Below, in pieces: positions 39,118 to 49,341 of a stretch of DNA of 64,000 nt. Position 1 is the first letter of the stretch. Every line of letters begins with the position of its first letter. The notes under the pieces are model-generated. The model did no database searches. It saw nothing but the letters and a program-made list of their open reading frames with translations, and was not told the origin of the DNA. The position numbers were made by a program, and so were the translations under genes. The stretch is from Pseudomonas sp. P8_229 (GTDB lineage: Bacteria; Pseudomonadota; Gammaproteobacteria; Pseudomonadales; Pseudomonadaceae), in assembly GCF_034008635.1 (NCBI RefSeq), contig NZ_CP125378.1, positions 982,001 through 1,046,000 on the forward strand, given 5' to 3'.

Positions 39118-40344
39118 TCAGACGACCTCAATTTTCGCCAATGCCTCCCGCAACCGCCCCGCACTCTCGCGCTGACAATTGAGCTGCACCCGCGCAAGCC
39201 CCAGCCAATCGGCCATACGCCGCAAATTCAACGCCAGCGCCAGCATTCCCTCATCCTCCAGTCCCGGCTGTTCCTCGTGGACCGCATGCACCGCCAGACG
39301 TCCCGACGCCCGCTCGGCGCGCAGATCGACCCGCGCGGCAATCCGCTCGTTGTGCAAAAACGGCAGCACGTAATAGCCGTAGACCCGTTTGTCCTGTGGC
39401 GTGTAGATCTCCAGTCGATAGCGGAAATCGAACAACCGCTCGGTGCGACTGCGCTCCCAGATCAACGAATCGAACGGCGACAGCAACGCACTGGCGGCGA
39501 CCTTGCGCGGCACTTTCGGCTCCGGCAGGCAGTAGGCGATCTGCCGCCAGCCAGCGACTTCGCAAGTCTGCAACTGCCCGTCCTCGACCAGTTCCGCCAG
39601 ACGCGGTCGGGCATCAGCCGGATTCAAGCGAAAATAATCCCGCAGATCCTTCTCCACCCCCACGCCCAATGCCTGGGCTGCGTGCAGCAGCAAACCGCGC
39701 TGGGCCTCTGCTTCATCCGGCAGCGGCTGCTGCAGAATCGGCGCAGGGATGACCCGCTCCGGCAAATCATACAAACGCTCAAAGCCGCGACGCCCGGCCA
39801 CGGTCACTTCACCGGCAGCAAACAACCACTCCAGCGCATGCTTCTCCGCGCTCCAGTCCCACCATGGTCCGGCCTTGTCTTCGCGGGTCGACAGACTGCC
39901 GGCGCCCAATGCACCCTGCTCCTCGACCGAGGCCAGAACCCGACGAACCGTCTCCTGTTGCTCGCGCCCGAATTTAGCCAATTGCTGGTAGATGTCCTCG
40001 CCACGTCTGGCGCGCTGCATCCGCCAACCCAGCAACGGATACATCGACAGCGGCAGCAACGACGCTTCATGGCCCCAGTATTCGAACAACGTGCGACGTC
40101 GCCCCGAACTCCAGGCGGCCTGGTCGAGCAAATCAGCGGAATAGAAACCCAGACGGGAAAACAGCGGCAGGTAGTGCGAGCGCACCACGGCGTTGACGGA
40201 GTCGATCTGCAGCAGGCCCAGCCGTTCGATCAGCCGGTTGAGCTGCGGCGCCTTGACGGTTGGCGGCTGGCGCCCGTTGAACCCTTGGGCAGCCAGCGCC
40301 AGGCGTCGCGCCTGTTTGAGGGAAAAGGCCAGAGTCGCGGGCAT
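39118..40344 (-). CDS. ycaQ: Interstrand-crosslink DNA glycosylase YcaQ family (winged helix)
   Basis: The 408-residue protein has the family catalytic QxD motif in GLLQIDSVNAVVRSHYLPLF and the WGHEASLLPLSMYPL segment of the HTH_42 family. YcaQ and AlkX/Y relatives remove alkylated bases and unhook DNA crosslinks. ATG 40344 has AAGGA seven bases upstream. It is transcribed toward the DAHP synthase gene. Confidence 0.9.
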   Translation of the reverse strand: MPATLAFSLKQARRLALAAQGFNGRQPPTVKAPQLNRLIERLGLLQIDSVNAVVRSHYLPLFSRLGFYSADLLDQAAWSSGRRRTLFEYWGHEASLLPLSMYPLLGWRMQRARRGEDIYQQLAKFGREQQETVRRVLASVEEQGALGAGSLSTREDKAGPWWDWSAEKHALEWLFAAGEVTVAGRRGFERLYDLPERVIPAPILQQPLPDEAEAQRGLLLHAAQALGVGVEKDLRDYFRLNPADARPRLAELVEDGQLQTCEVAGWRQIAYCLPEPKVPRKVAASALLSPFDSLIWERSRTERLFDFRYRLEIYTPQDKRVYGYYVLPFLHNERIAARVDLRAERASGRLAVHAVHEEQPGLEDEGMLALALNLRRMADWLGLARVQLNCQRESAGRLREALAKIEVV

Positions 40345-40408
40345 GAACATATCCTTGTCTGCTCGCAACCTACCTCACTTGAAAGTGGTTTGTGTAGTAA
40401 GGCCCTGG

Positions 40409-40630
40409 TCATTTATGCATCGGATCGTCCCAGAACGGCCGGATGGCCTCATGTTCGACGTCGGCCCGGCTGACCCCGATGTCCTTCAGCGCTTCATCGC
40501 TCAGACTGGCGAGCAACTCGCGTTCACGGTGCAATTCATACCAGCGGCTAAACTTGTGCAGCAGGTCGGAAACGATATGGCCGTGGCCGGAAAATTTTGT
40601 GTCGTCTACATACTCTCTTTGACCTTTCAT
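40409..40630 (-). CDS. DUF1127-domain small protein
   Basis: The 73-residue protein has the DUF1127 signature WYELHRERELLASLSDEALKDIGVSR near the middle, given here from residue 30 on. DUF1127 proteins can bind RNA or modulate phosphate and stress responses. GGAGGG precedes the start. It is divergent from a LysR-type regulator, which may control it. Confidence 0.88.
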   Translation of the reverse strand: MKGQREYVDDTKFSGHGHIVSDLLHKFSRWYELHRERELLASLSDEALKDIGVSRADVEHEAIRPFWDDPMHK

Positions 40631-40726
40631 CGTGTTGCCCTCCTTGTGGATGGCTCAAGTCTCGCGCTGGCGCTAAGATCAATCCAACGAATGTTTCTGA
40701 TGGCATTCATCACGGAGATTCATCAA

Positions 40727-41581
40727 TTGTCGGCCTACCCCAGTATCGATACCGATGTCCTGCGCACCTTCGTTGCGATTGCCGATCAGGGCGGGTTTAC
40801 CCGCGCCGGCGAAATGGTCAACCGCACGCAATCGGCGGTGAGCATGCAGATGAAGCGTCTGGAAGAAGACGTGCTGCAGCGCCAGTTGTTCGAGCGTGAC
40901 GGCCGTCAGGTACGCCTGACCGCCGAGGGCCAGGTGCTACTGGGTTACGCGCGGCGCATCCTCAAGTTGCACAGCGAGGTATTCAACACCCTGCGCGAGC
41001 CGCACATGGTCGGTACCGTGCGCATCGGTACGCCGGATGATTACGTGATGCGGTTTCTGCCGGGGATTCTGTCGCGGTTCGCCCAGTTCTATCCGCTGAT
41101 CCAGATCGAAGTGCATTGCGAATCCAGCAAGCAGTTGTTGCAACGCACCGACCTGGACTTGTCGATCGTCACCCGCGAACCGGGCAACGAGATAGGCCAG
41201 TTGCTGCGCAAGGAGCGTTTCGTCTGGGCCGAAGCGCAAAACTTCAGCGCCCACGAGCAGACGCCGCTGCCGCTGGCGATGTTCAACAGTGATTGTTTCT
41301 GCCGCCTGTGGGCCTGCAATGCGCTGGACGCGATGGGCCGCGACTACCGCATCGCCTACAACAGCACCAGCCTGTCGGCACTGATGGCGGTGGTGAGCGC
41401 GGGGCTGGCGATCACCGCGCAACTGGAAAGCCTGATCACCCCGGACATGCGCATTCTCGGCGCCAACGAAGACCTGCCGCTGCTACCCGAGGCCAGCATC
41501 ATGCTGATCCGCAACCTGAACAATCCGTCGCCGATCACCGAATGCCTGGCCGAGCACATCGTCGAAGGCTTCAAACTTTAA
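40727..41581 (+). CDS. LysR-family transcriptional regulator
   Basis: The N-terminal winged helix (DQGGFTRAGEMVNRTQSAVS) and the effector-binding domain are typical of LysR regulators. I chose the TTG at 40727 (SAYPSIDTDVLRTFV follows), with GGAG nine bases upstream; ATGs at 40691 and 40700 give 9-12 extra residues. The nearest divergent target is the DUF1127 gene. Its end overlaps the convergent transporter by 11 bases. Confidence 0.88.
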   Translation: MSAYPSIDTDVLRTFVAIADQGGFTRAGEMVNRTQSAVSMQMKRLEEDVLQRQLFERDGRQVRLTAEGQVLLGYARRILKLHSEVFNTLREPHMVGTVRIGTPDDYVMRFLPGILSRFAQFYPLIQIEVHCESSKQLLQRTDLDLSIVTREPGNEIGQLLRKERFVWAEAQNFSAHEQTPLPLAMFNSDCFCRLWACNALDAMGRDYRIAYNSTSLSALMAVVSAGLAITAQLESLITPDMRILGANEDLPLLPEASIMLIRNLNNPSPITECLAEHIVEGFKL

Positions 41582-42320
41582 GGGCGAGCATTACCGCGCA
41601 CAGCACCAGAAAACCGCAGAACAGCCCGCGCAGCAGCCTTTCCGGCATGGCGTGGGCAACTTTCACGCCCCAACTGATGCTCGCCAGACCGCCGATGGCC
41701 AGCGGCAGGCCGATCATCCAGTCCACCTCGTGATGCACCGCGTACGTCACCAGCGTCACGCCGGTGCTCGGCAACGCCAAGGCAAGCGACAGGCCCTGGG
41801 CGACTACTTGGGTGGTGCCGAACAGGCTGGTCAGCACTGGCGTCGCCACCACCGCCCCGCCGACACCAAACAGACCGCCCATGGTCCCGGACGCCGCGCC
41901 GAGCACGCCGAGCCAAGGCCAGGAATAACGCATCTCGGAAGTCGCAGCGGGTTGCTTGCCGAACATCTTCAGCAGGTTGTACGCCGAGAGCACCACGAGA
42001 AAAGCGACAAACCCGATGCGCATGGTTTGCGCATCGATGCCCACCGCCCAGATCGAACCGATCCAGGCGAAGCAGAAGCCCATGAGCGCCAACGGCAATG
42101 CATGACGCAGCTCGATGCGATTGCGCTGGTGATAGCGCCACAGCGCCAGCATCACGTTCGGCACGACCATCACCAGCGCCGTGCCTTGGGCGATCTGCTG
42201 ATCAAGGCCGAACCACACGCCCAGCAGCGGGATCGCGATCAAGCCACCGCCGATGCCGAATATGCCGCCCAATGTGCCAAGGGCGGCGCCAAACAGCAGG
42301 TACAACAAAAACTCGATCAC
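41571..42320 (-). CDS. TSUP (TauE/SafE) family membrane exporter
   Basis: The 249-residue protein has two repeated halves of four membrane helices with the family motifs GTLGGIFGIGGGLIAIPLL and GTMGGLFGVGGAVVATPVL. Members move sulfite, sulfoacetate or related organosulfur anions. The GTG at 42320 is chosen because GAGGA lies seven bases upstream and it gives normal length. It is divergent from a LysR gene that may regulate it. Confidence 0.9.
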   Translation of the reverse strand: MIEFLLYLLFGAALGTLGGIFGIGGGLIAIPLLGVWFGLDQQIAQGTALVMVVPNVMLALWRYHQRNRIELRHALPLALMGFCFAWIGSIWAVGIDAQTMRIGFVAFLVVLSAYNLLKMFGKQPAATSEMRYSWPWLGVLGAASGTMGGLFGVGGAVVATPVLTSLFGTTQVVAQGLSLALALPSTGVTLVTYAVHHEVDWMIGLPLAIGGLASISWGVKVAHAMPERLLRGLFCGFLVLCAVMLALKV

Positions 42321-42429
42321 AGCAATTTCCTCATCCGTCAGGCGATTCATCCTACGCAGTCGAGGCTGGCGGGGAAACGCATAGCAACGCACAATGGCTA
42401 TGCCAACTTCGCACAAGCACTGAACATTC

Positions 42430-43386
42430 ATGAATCCCGATCAATTGACCGACCAGCTCGGGCTGTTTCTCGATGTCTTGGAAAGCGGCAGCTTTTCTGC
42501 GGCTTCGCGCCGTCATCCGCTGACACCCTCCGCCGTGGCACGACGCATCGACAGCCTGGAAAGCGCGGTCGGCAGCCAGTTGTTCGTCCGCAGCACCCAC
42601 GCCGTGCGCGCCACGCCGGCCGGTCTGGCCTTTGCCGAACGCGCGCGGCGCATCGTTGCCGAGCTGCAACTGGCCCGCGCTGAAGCGGTGTCGCTGAGCA
42701 GTGCGCCGGAAGGCTTGATCCGCGTCGACGCCCCGGCTGCTTTCGGTCGGCGGCATCTGGCACCGGTGATTGCCGATTTTCTGGTGCTGTATCCGGGGCT
42801 CGACGTGCAGTTGCACCTGATCGACAGTTTCATCGACATGCAGGGTTCGAACCTGGGCAAGGTTGATCTGGTATTACGTGCCGGGCAAATGGCCGATACG
42901 CGGCTGGTCGCCACCCCGCTGGCAAGCATGGTGCGCATCGCCTGCGCCAGCCCCGAATACCTTAAACGCCGTGGCACGCCAAACCATCCCGGACAGTTGA
43001 ATGACCATGACGGACTGGATTGGGAAGGCCTTGCCCCGCCCTTCGCCTGGCGCTTCGAACGGGACGGGCAGATGCAACTGCATCGCCCCTCGCGTATCCG
43101 CATGAGCGCCAACAATGCCGAGGCGCTGGTATGCGGCGCATTGGCTGGGCTGGGCATCGCGCATTTGCCGACCTGGCTGGCCAGTGAATACCTGCTGCGC
43201 GGCGAGCTGTTGCCGCTGTTCTGCGAGAACGGCCTGCCACAACCGGAGACCACCGGCATCTATGCGCTGCGCATGGAACAGCAGACAAACTCGCGCAGTC
43301 GCTTGCTCCTGGAATACCTCAAGACCCGTTTCAGCCCGGTGCCACCATGGGATCTGGCGCTGCAACGCGAGCTGGGCCGGCACTAG
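42430..43386 (+). CDS. LysR-family transcriptional regulator
   Basis: The 318-residue regulator has a winged helix (SGSFSAASRRHPLTPSAVAR) and the substrate-binding domain of the CrgA-like LysR subgroup (GLIRVDAPAAFGRRHLAPVI). It is divergent from the TSUP exporter across 109 bases, the usual arrangement for a LysR regulator and its target. Confidence 0.9.
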   Translation: MNPDQLTDQLGLFLDVLESGSFSAASRRHPLTPSAVARRIDSLESAVGSQLFVRSTHAVRATPAGLAFAERARRIVAELQLARAEAVSLSSAPEGLIRVDAPAAFGRRHLAPVIADFLVLYPGLDVQLHLIDSFIDMQGSNLGKVDLVLRAGQMADTRLVATPLASMVRIACASPEYLKRRGTPNHPGQLNDHDGLDWEGLAPPFAWRFERDGQMQLHRPSRIRMSANNAEALVCGALAGLGIAHLPTWLASEYLLRGELLPLFCENGLPQPETTGIYALRMEQQTNSRSRLLLEYLKTRFSPVPPWDLALQRELGRH

Positions 43387-43395
43387 ATTCAGGAT

Positions 43396-43433
43396 AATTA
43401 TCTGGCGCATTAAACATTCGGGCGCTAGATTCA
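43396..43433 (+). promoter_or_regulatory. ohrR promoter, near-duplicate of the ohr promoter
   Basis: TGGCGC (43403-43408) and TAGATT (43426-43431) with a 17-base spacer form a promoter 28 bases upstream of the ohrR start. The 38-base block starting at 43396 matches 32 of 38 bases of the block upstream of ohr (44153-44190), so both are probably controlled by OhrR. Confidence 0.7.
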
Positions 43434-43459
43434 AGCCCATCATCGAACAAGGCTTTGCC

Positions 43460-43927
43460 ATGACCACCGAACGCGACACCACCGACAACTGCGATCACCT
43501 GCGGCTGGACAACCAGGCCTGCTTCGCCCTGCATTCCACTTCACTGATGATGACCAAGGTCTACAAACCGCTGTTGCAAGCGCTGGGCCTGACCTATCCG
43601 CAGTATCTGGCGATGATGGTGCTGTGGGAAAAGGACGGTTTGACCGTGGGCGAAATCAGCACCCGGTTGCTGACCGATCCGGGATCGCTGACACCGTTGC
43701 TCAAGCGCCTGGAGGGTGAAGGTTTGCTCAGCCGCACCCGCAGTCGCGAGGATGAGCGGGTGGTGATCGTCGAACTGACCGCACAGGGCCGCGCCCTGCG
43801 TGACCAGGCCAAGAGCGTTCCGCAATGCATCCTTGGCGCCAGCGGTTTTACCGTCGAGCGCCTGCAGAATCTGCAATCGGAGCTGCAAGCCCTGCGCAGT
43901 CATTTGCAAGACAGCCTGCCCGGATAA
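43460..43927 (+). CDS. ohrR: Organic hydroperoxide sensor repressor OhrR
   Basis: The 155-residue MarR-family repressor has the reactive Cys21 in LDNQACFALHSTSL and the winged-helix LTYPQYLAMMVLWE segment. Organic peroxides oxidise the cysteine and release ohr. The start at 43460 has AAGG upstream. It is separated from ohr by a REPIN and a second copy of its own promoter block, so each gene likely has its own promoter. Confidence 0.94.
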   Translation: MTTERDTTDNCDHLRLDNQACFALHSTSLMMTKVYKPLLQALGLTYPQYLAMMVLWEKDGLTVGEISTRLLTDPGSLTPLLKRLEGEGLLSRTRSREDERVVIVELTAQGRALRDQAKSVPQCILGASGFTVERLQNLQSELQALRSHLQDSLPG

Positions 43928-43940
43928 CAACGCTGTCCCT

Positions 43941-44030
43941 TGTAGGAGTGAGCCTGCTCGCGATAGCGGTGGTTCAGTCGGCTTGCGTATTGCCTGTCCC
44001 ACCGCTATCGCGAGCAGGCTCACTCCTACA
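43941..44030. repeat. REPIN (inverted REP pair) between ohrR and ohr
   Basis: TGTAGGAGTGAGCCTGCTCG and its inverse face each other, with complementarity extending into flanking TAGCGGTGG / CCACCGCTA for 32-base arms. It may end or stabilise the ohrR transcript. Confidence 0.9.
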
Positions 44031-44152
44031 AAGGATCGGTTCACCAGGAAAAATATTCTTCAGCCCCCGCCCCCCCCACCATCCGCTCTAAATCTTCACT
44101 TTCAAGCTGATCGACAGTGCCTTTACAGGAATGAGATTCAGCTTTCTCAAAA

Positions 44153-44190
44153 AATTATCTTGCGCACTAAACATTAGCGAGCTACATTCA
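44153..44190 (+). promoter_or_regulatory. ohr promoter / OhrR control region
   Basis: TTGCGC (44160-44165) and TACATT (44183-44188) are separated by 17 bases. The block repeats the ohrR promoter with 32 of 38 identical bases. Leader DNA downstream carries extra TTAGCGC motifs. Confidence 0.7.
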
Positions 44191-44252
44191 TTTCGCACTT
44201 ACTTAGCGCGCAAATAATTAGCGCAAAATAAACACCCGACGAGGCCCATACC

Positions 44253-44672
44253 ATGCAAACTCTCTACACCGCAATCGCAACCTCCACTGGCGGCCGTGAC
44301 GGTCGTGCGATCTCCAGCGACAACATCCTCGACGTCAAACTCGCCACCCCGAAAGAACTTGGCGGTGCCGGTGGTGCAGCGACCAACCCTGAGCAACTGT
44401 TCGCTGCCGGTTACTCGGCCTGCTTCATCGGCGCGCTGAAATTCGTCGCCAGCCAGACCAAACGCAAGATCCCCGACGACGCCTCGATCACCGCGCACGT
44501 CGGCATCGGCCAGATCCCTGGCGGTTTCGGTCTGGACATCGACCTGTACATCAGCCTGCCGGGGCTGGAACAGGCAGATGCACAGAGTCTGGTCGACGCG
44601 GCGCACCAGGTTTGCCCGTACTCCAACGCGACCCGTGGCAACGTTGATGTGCGCTTGCACACCACCGTTTGA
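44253..44672 (+). CDS. ohr: Organic hydroperoxide resistance protein Ohr
   Basis: The 139-residue OsmC-family peroxidase has catalytic Cys57 (YSACFIG) and Cys121 (QVCPYSNATRGN). It reduces organic hydroperoxides using lipoylated proteins. GAGG precedes the start. It is ended by a REPIN and a bidirectional terminator shared with efp. Confidence 0.96.
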   Translation: MQTLYTAIATSTGGRDGRAISSDNILDVKLATPKELGGAGGAATNPEQLFAAGYSACFIGALKFVASQTKRKIPDDASITAHVGIGQIPGGFGLDIDLYISLPGLEQADAQSLVDAAHQVCPYSNATRGNVDVRLHTTV

Positions 44673-44690
44673 GATCAACGCCAAACCACT

Positions 44691-44778
44691 GTGGGAGCGG
44701 GCTTGCTCGCGAAGGCGTCCTGACAGTTAACACTTCACTGGATGGCCCACCGCATTCGCGAGCAAGCTCGCTCCCACA
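44691..44778. repeat. REPIN (inverted REP pair)
   Basis: GTGGGAGCGGGCTTGCTCGC and an inverted copy face each other, downstream of ohr and before the terminator. Confidence 0.88.
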
Positions 44779-44811
44779 GGGTTCAGCGGTGAATATGAAA
44801 TCGCAGGCACA

Positions 44812-44841
44812 AAAAAGCCCGACTCAATGGTCGGGCTTTTT
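44812..44841. terminator. Bidirectional terminator between ohr and efp
   Basis: AAGCCCGAC and GTCGGGCTT with a 6-base loop are flanked by As and Ts, suiting termination of both converging genes. Confidence 0.9.
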
Positions 44842-44861
44842 CTTTCCGCGAAAAGCAGTGC

Positions 44862-45431
44862 TTATTTGGCACGGCCTTTGTAGGAACCGCCTTCGCGGGT
44901 GTCGATCTCGATCTTGTCACCGATTTCGATGAAGTCAGCAACCTGCAGCTCAGTACCGTTGCTCAGCTTGGCTGGCTTCATGACTTTGCCGGAAGTGTCG
45001 CCGCGAGCCGAACCTTCGGTGTAGTCAACTACGCGCACGATGGTGGTCGGCAGCTCTACGGAAACCAGACGCTCTTCGAAGAAGATCGCTTCGCAAACAT
45101 CGGTCATGCCTTCTTCAACGAAAGGCAGAACGGCTTCGATGTCTTCAGCGTTCAGCTCGTACATGGTGTAGTCAGTGGTGTCCATGAACGTGTAGGTGTC
45201 GCCGCTGATGAAGGACAGGGTCGCTTCTTTGCGGTCGAGGATTACGTCGTCCAGTTTGTCGTCAGCGCTGTAAACGATCTCGGTCTTGTAACCGGTCAGC
45301 AGGTTTTTCAGCTTGGTCTTCATGATCGCGCTGTTACGGCCCGATTTGGTGAATTCAGCTTTCTGAACCAGCCAAGGATCGTTTTCGAGACGGATCACGG
45401 TACCGGGTTTCAGTTCTTTACCAGTTTTCAT
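44862..45431 (-). CDS. efp: Translation elongation factor P
   Basis: The 189-residue EF-P rescues ribosomes stalled at polyproline stretches. The modified residue is Arg32 in the loop FTKSGRNSA, the arginine form that is rhamnosylated by EarP, whose gene lies just upstream in the same direction. The protein has the three beta-barrel domains expected. Confidence 0.97.
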   Translation of the reverse strand: MKTGKELKPGTVIRLENDPWLVQKAEFTKSGRNSAIMKTKLKNLLTGYKTEIVYSADDKLDDVILDRKEATLSFISGDTYTFMDTTDYTMYELNAEDIEAVLPFVEEGMTDVCEAIFFEERLVSVELPTTIVRVVDYTEGSARGDTSGKVMKPAKLSNGTELQVADFIEIGDKIEIDTREGGSYKGRAK

Positions 45432-45479
45432 TGCGAATATCCGAATTTGGATGGGATTTACAAAAATCTAGGCCGCGTA

Positions 45480-46622
45480 TCATATCCAATTTAGGTAAAA
45501 CTGTACCAGCGCCGTGGCAAGATCCGCCTGCAAGCCTTGTTCCAGACACCATTGCTCGGCGTTTTTCTGCAGTTCCGACCAGTGTTTACGGGCCTCTAGC
45601 CAGTGCTCGCCGATCGGTTGCCCGGCACTCCAGGCTCGCCACAGACCGTTCATCGCCTCGGCAGCTGCCGACGAAAGACCTTTCGTATACAGCGCAAGGA
45701 AAGCGTCGAGCTTATCCAGATGGATGTCTTCGTCCTGCTGATAGATGTGCCAGAGCATCGGCCGCCCGGCCCACTGCGCCCGCACGAACGAGTCCTCTCC
45801 ACGCACCGCATTGAAATCGCAGCACCAGAGCAATTGATCGTATTGATCCTGACGGACGAACGGCAGCACCTGCACCGTCAGCGCCTGACGTACGTTCAGG
45901 TCGCCGACCGCCAGCGAATCGACCCCAAGCCAGCGCGCGACATCGCCAAGAATCCGCCCTTCCGGCACCAACAGATGGGTTGGTTTGTCATCGGCGGCCA
46001 GCACATCCAGCCAACTGGCGAGACCGGCGTTCTCGTAGGCAAACAGTGAAATCAGCTGTGCGCCCGGAGCGCGTTCGATGCCCAGACTTTCCAGAAACTG
46101 ACGCTGCGCAACGGCATCCCGTTGAAATTGCCGACGCCTCTCCAGCAAACCGCTTTCACGCAGCAAGCCCCCCGTCCCCGGTTGAAACCCAGGAAAGAAG
46201 AAGAACTTCTGCACCGATTGGTATTTCACCGAGGGCAAGCCGTGACAACCGCTGACCCAGTCTTCGGCGCTGAGGTAATCGAGGTTCATCCACAGCGGCG
46301 GCTGTTGGCGCTCGGCCATGGCGTCCATGTACGCCGGAGGCAACTGACAGGCAAACGCGGCGATCACCACGTCCGCGGCTTCCGTCTGCGCCCAGTCGCT
46401 CGGCCAGTGCCGCACCTCGACACCCTGCTGCGATTGCTGCGCAAGGTTGATATCGATCTCAGGGCAGATGCGCTCGAAGGCGCGCAGGTCATCGACCCAC
46501 AGGCGCACCGTCAGTGAATGCTCGGCCACCAGTTGCCGGGCCAGACGCCAGGTCACGCCGATGTCGCCATAGTTGTCGACCACGGTACAAAAAATATCCC
46601 AGCGGGTTTTCAATACCGGCAT
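45480..46622 (-). CDS. earP: EF-P arginine rhamnosyltransferase EarP
   Basis: The 380-residue GT-B glycosyltransferase moves rhamnose from dTDP-rhamnose to EF-P Arg32. The N-terminal VVDNYGDIGVTWRLARQL contains the two conserved aspartates, and NAVRGEDSFVRAQWAGRP holds the nucleotide-sugar contact Glu. GGGAG precedes the start. The gene is 48 bases upstream of efp, as expected for co-expression. Confidence 0.95.
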   Translation of the reverse strand: MPVLKTRWDIFCTVVDNYGDIGVTWRLARQLVAEHSLTVRLWVDDLRAFERICPEIDINLAQQSQQGVEVRHWPSDWAQTEAADVVIAAFACQLPPAYMDAMAERQQPPLWMNLDYLSAEDWVSGCHGLPSVKYQSVQKFFFFPGFQPGTGGLLRESGLLERRRQFQRDAVAQRQFLESLGIERAPGAQLISLFAYENAGLASWLDVLAADDKPTHLLVPEGRILGDVARWLGVDSLAVGDLNVRQALTVQVLPFVRQDQYDQLLWCCDFNAVRGEDSFVRAQWAGRPMLWHIYQQDEDIHLDKLDAFLALYTKGLSSAAAEAMNGLWRAWSAGQPIGEHWLEARKHWSELQKNAEQWCLEQGLQADLATALVQFYLNWI

Positions 46623-46746
46623 GCAAGACTCCCGTTGGCAAAAGCGCTGATTGTCCGCATAAATGACGTCGTGCAGAAGAGCCGACGGCGATTAATCTTC
46701 GTGCGACAATCGCCACTTGCCCGCAATCATCCGCCAGGAGGCAGCC

Positions 46747-47157
46747 ATGCCCTATCGCCCCAACCCGCGTCGTCCGTTGCCTGTTCAGCTTAGCGCGCTG
46801 CGCCTGACCGGTAGCATTGCCCTGGGCATGTGGCTGGGCTTTCTGGCCATCGCGCTGACCTGCTGGCTGCTCTCGCGCCTTGTGTTCACCGCACAACTGG
46901 CGCCTGTCGCCCAGGCTGTGCAGCAACTGGCCAAGCCGCCGGCGGCGGTCCAGGTACAACCGGACATTCCACCACAGAGCCCGCTGTTCGAGCAGTACGA
47001 AGAGAACCTGCGCAAGAACGAGCAGCAGGCACGGTTGGATCAGGCGCGCAGCAGCACGCGCAATCAGTCGAACCCCAAGTGCCAGTTCTGGCTGCAACAG
47101 GATCAGACCGCGCCAAGCGAGAAGAGCCGCGCCAACGTTTTGCAATTCTGCGATTGA
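46747..47157 (+). CDS. Hypothetical single-span membrane protein
   Basis: The 136-residue protein has a basic N-terminus (YRPNPRRPLP), one membrane helix near residues 25-47 (ALGMWLGFLAIALTCWLLS) and a polar, Gln- and Pro-rich tail with two cysteines (PKCQFW, LQFCD). GGAGG precedes the start. It is followed two bases later by a Gre-family gene, so they form a unit. Function unknown. Confidence 0.75.
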   Translation: MPYRPNPRRPLPVQLSALRLTGSIALGMWLGFLAIALTCWLLSRLVFTAQLAPVAQAVQQLAKPPAAVQVQPDIPPQSPLFEQYEENLRKNEQQARLDQARSSTRNQSNPKCQFWLQQDQTAPSEKSRANVLQFCD

Positions 47158-47159
47158 TC

Positions 47160-47642
47160 ATGAACAAGCACACCGTCCACCAATTGATCCTCGACAAACT
47201 GCGTGTCGATCTCGACATCGCCGAGCGCGCCGCGCAGACCGCTTACGAAACCGCGACCCACGAAGAGAACATCGCCGAGAACAAGTACGACACGCTCGGG
47301 CTTGAGGCGTCTTATCTGGCGGCGGGTCAGGCGAAACGGGTCGAGGAAATCCGTCAGTCACTGGCGCTGTGCCAGAACCTGACGCTGCACGCCTACGATG
47401 AAAATCGCGGTATCGAGATCGGCGCCCTGCTCGGTCTGGAAGACGAAAAGGGTCGCGAGCAATGGCTGTTCCTGGCGCCGGATGCAGCAGGCCTGAAAGT
47501 CGATGTGGTGGGTCAGCCGATCACCGTCATCACCCCGCGCTCGCCGCTGGGCAAAAGCCTGCTGGGCAAGCTCGAAGGTGATGAGGTGGAGATTCTGGTG
47601 GCGGGCACCCGGCAACAGTTCGCTGTCACCGAGGTGCTCTGA
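47160..47642 (+). CDS. GreA/GreB-type transcription elongation factor family protein
   Basis: The 160-residue protein has an N-terminal coiled-coil hairpin (EENIAENKYDTLGLEASYLA) and a C-terminal FKBP-like domain ending in TVITPRSPLGKSLLGKLEGDEV, the GreA/B C-domain motif. It is distinct from classical GreB at 59985 and may act as an anti-backtracking or polymerase-interacting factor. It is convergent with cysB. Confidence 0.85.
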   Translation: MNKHTVHQLILDKLRVDLDIAERAAQTAYETATHEENIAENKYDTLGLEASYLAAGQAKRVEEIRQSLALCQNLTLHAYDENRGIEIGALLGLEDEKGREQWLFLAPDAAGLKVDVVGQPITVITPRSPLGKSLLGKLEGDEVEILVAGTRQQFAVTEVL

Positions 47643-47651
47643 GGCAGGGTC

Positions 47652-48635
<984 letters not shown>

Positions 48636-48739
48636 TCAAAGCAGGTAGACGCCACGGGCATCAGCGACGGTATATAACTATATTAATGGTTTGATTAATA
48701 AATCTAGAACTTTTTTATCAAAACGCCATTATTCCCGCT

Positions 48740-49243
48740 TCAGCGATCCCCCAGGCGCCGACGCTCCACCAACGGCACCAGATAGACCGGTACCTTGGCC
48801 AATTGCAGGACTCGCGTTGCGGTGCGCCCCAAAGGGGTTTCCGCCCCCACACCGTGGCTATGCGTGCCGACGATCAGCAAATCCACCGAGAGTTTCTGCA
48901 CCTGGTCGAGAATCACCTGCGCCGGATCGCCCTGCAGTACCCGAACCGCGCGAATCCGCTGCAGATCCTGCTCGCCCTCCTCCCCCAGCTCTTCGCGAAA
49001 ACTGTCCAGGACCCGCTGCTCGATACTGGCGATGACAGTTTTCAGACCCTGACTTTGGAATTCGTTCAATGCCTGTTCGTCGAGATAGCTTTGCAACACC
49101 GACTCGGCAAACAGTCCCATGGGCTCCACCGCATGCACCACATACAAGTCGGCATTGAATGTTCGCGCCAACGCCAGGGCATGCTGCATCACTAACGGTG
49201 CGTACAGACCGAGGTCAGTGGCATACAGCATCGAACGAATCAT
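48740..49243 (-). CDS. Universal stress protein (UspA family)
   Basis: The 167-residue protein has the UspA ATP-binding pattern GTHSHGVGAETPLGRTATRV (G-2x-G-9x-G-S/T type). It is cytoplasmic and likely stress-induced. GAGGAGG precedes the start. It lies upstream of cysB and 98 bases downstream of the nucleotidase gene on the same strand. Confidence 0.92.
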   Translation of the reverse strand: MIRSMLYATDLGLYAPLVMQHALALARTFNADLYVVHAVEPMGLFAESVLQSYLDEQALNEFQSQGLKTVIASIEQRVLDSFREELGEEGEQDLQRIRAVRVLQGDPAQVILDQVQKLSVDLLIVGTHSHGVGAETPLGRTATRVLQLAKVPVYLVPLVERRRLGDR

Positions 49244-49341
49244 ATGACCTCCTCGCGTGCCAACATGGCGGAGATTTGATTCAGCTTAGCAGTGCCTTGG
49301 CGAGTACGACGTGCGACCCAACGTCTTGAAGCACTGGGGCT

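Larger units (their letters stand above)
43928..44252. other. ohrR-ohr intergenic region
   Basis: It contains the REPIN, a C-rich stretch and the ohr promoter, with no gene. Near ohr three copies of a TTAGCG core occur (ATTAGCGAGC, CTTAGCGCGC, ATTAGCGCAA), which may be parts of the OhrR operator. Confidence 0.55.
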
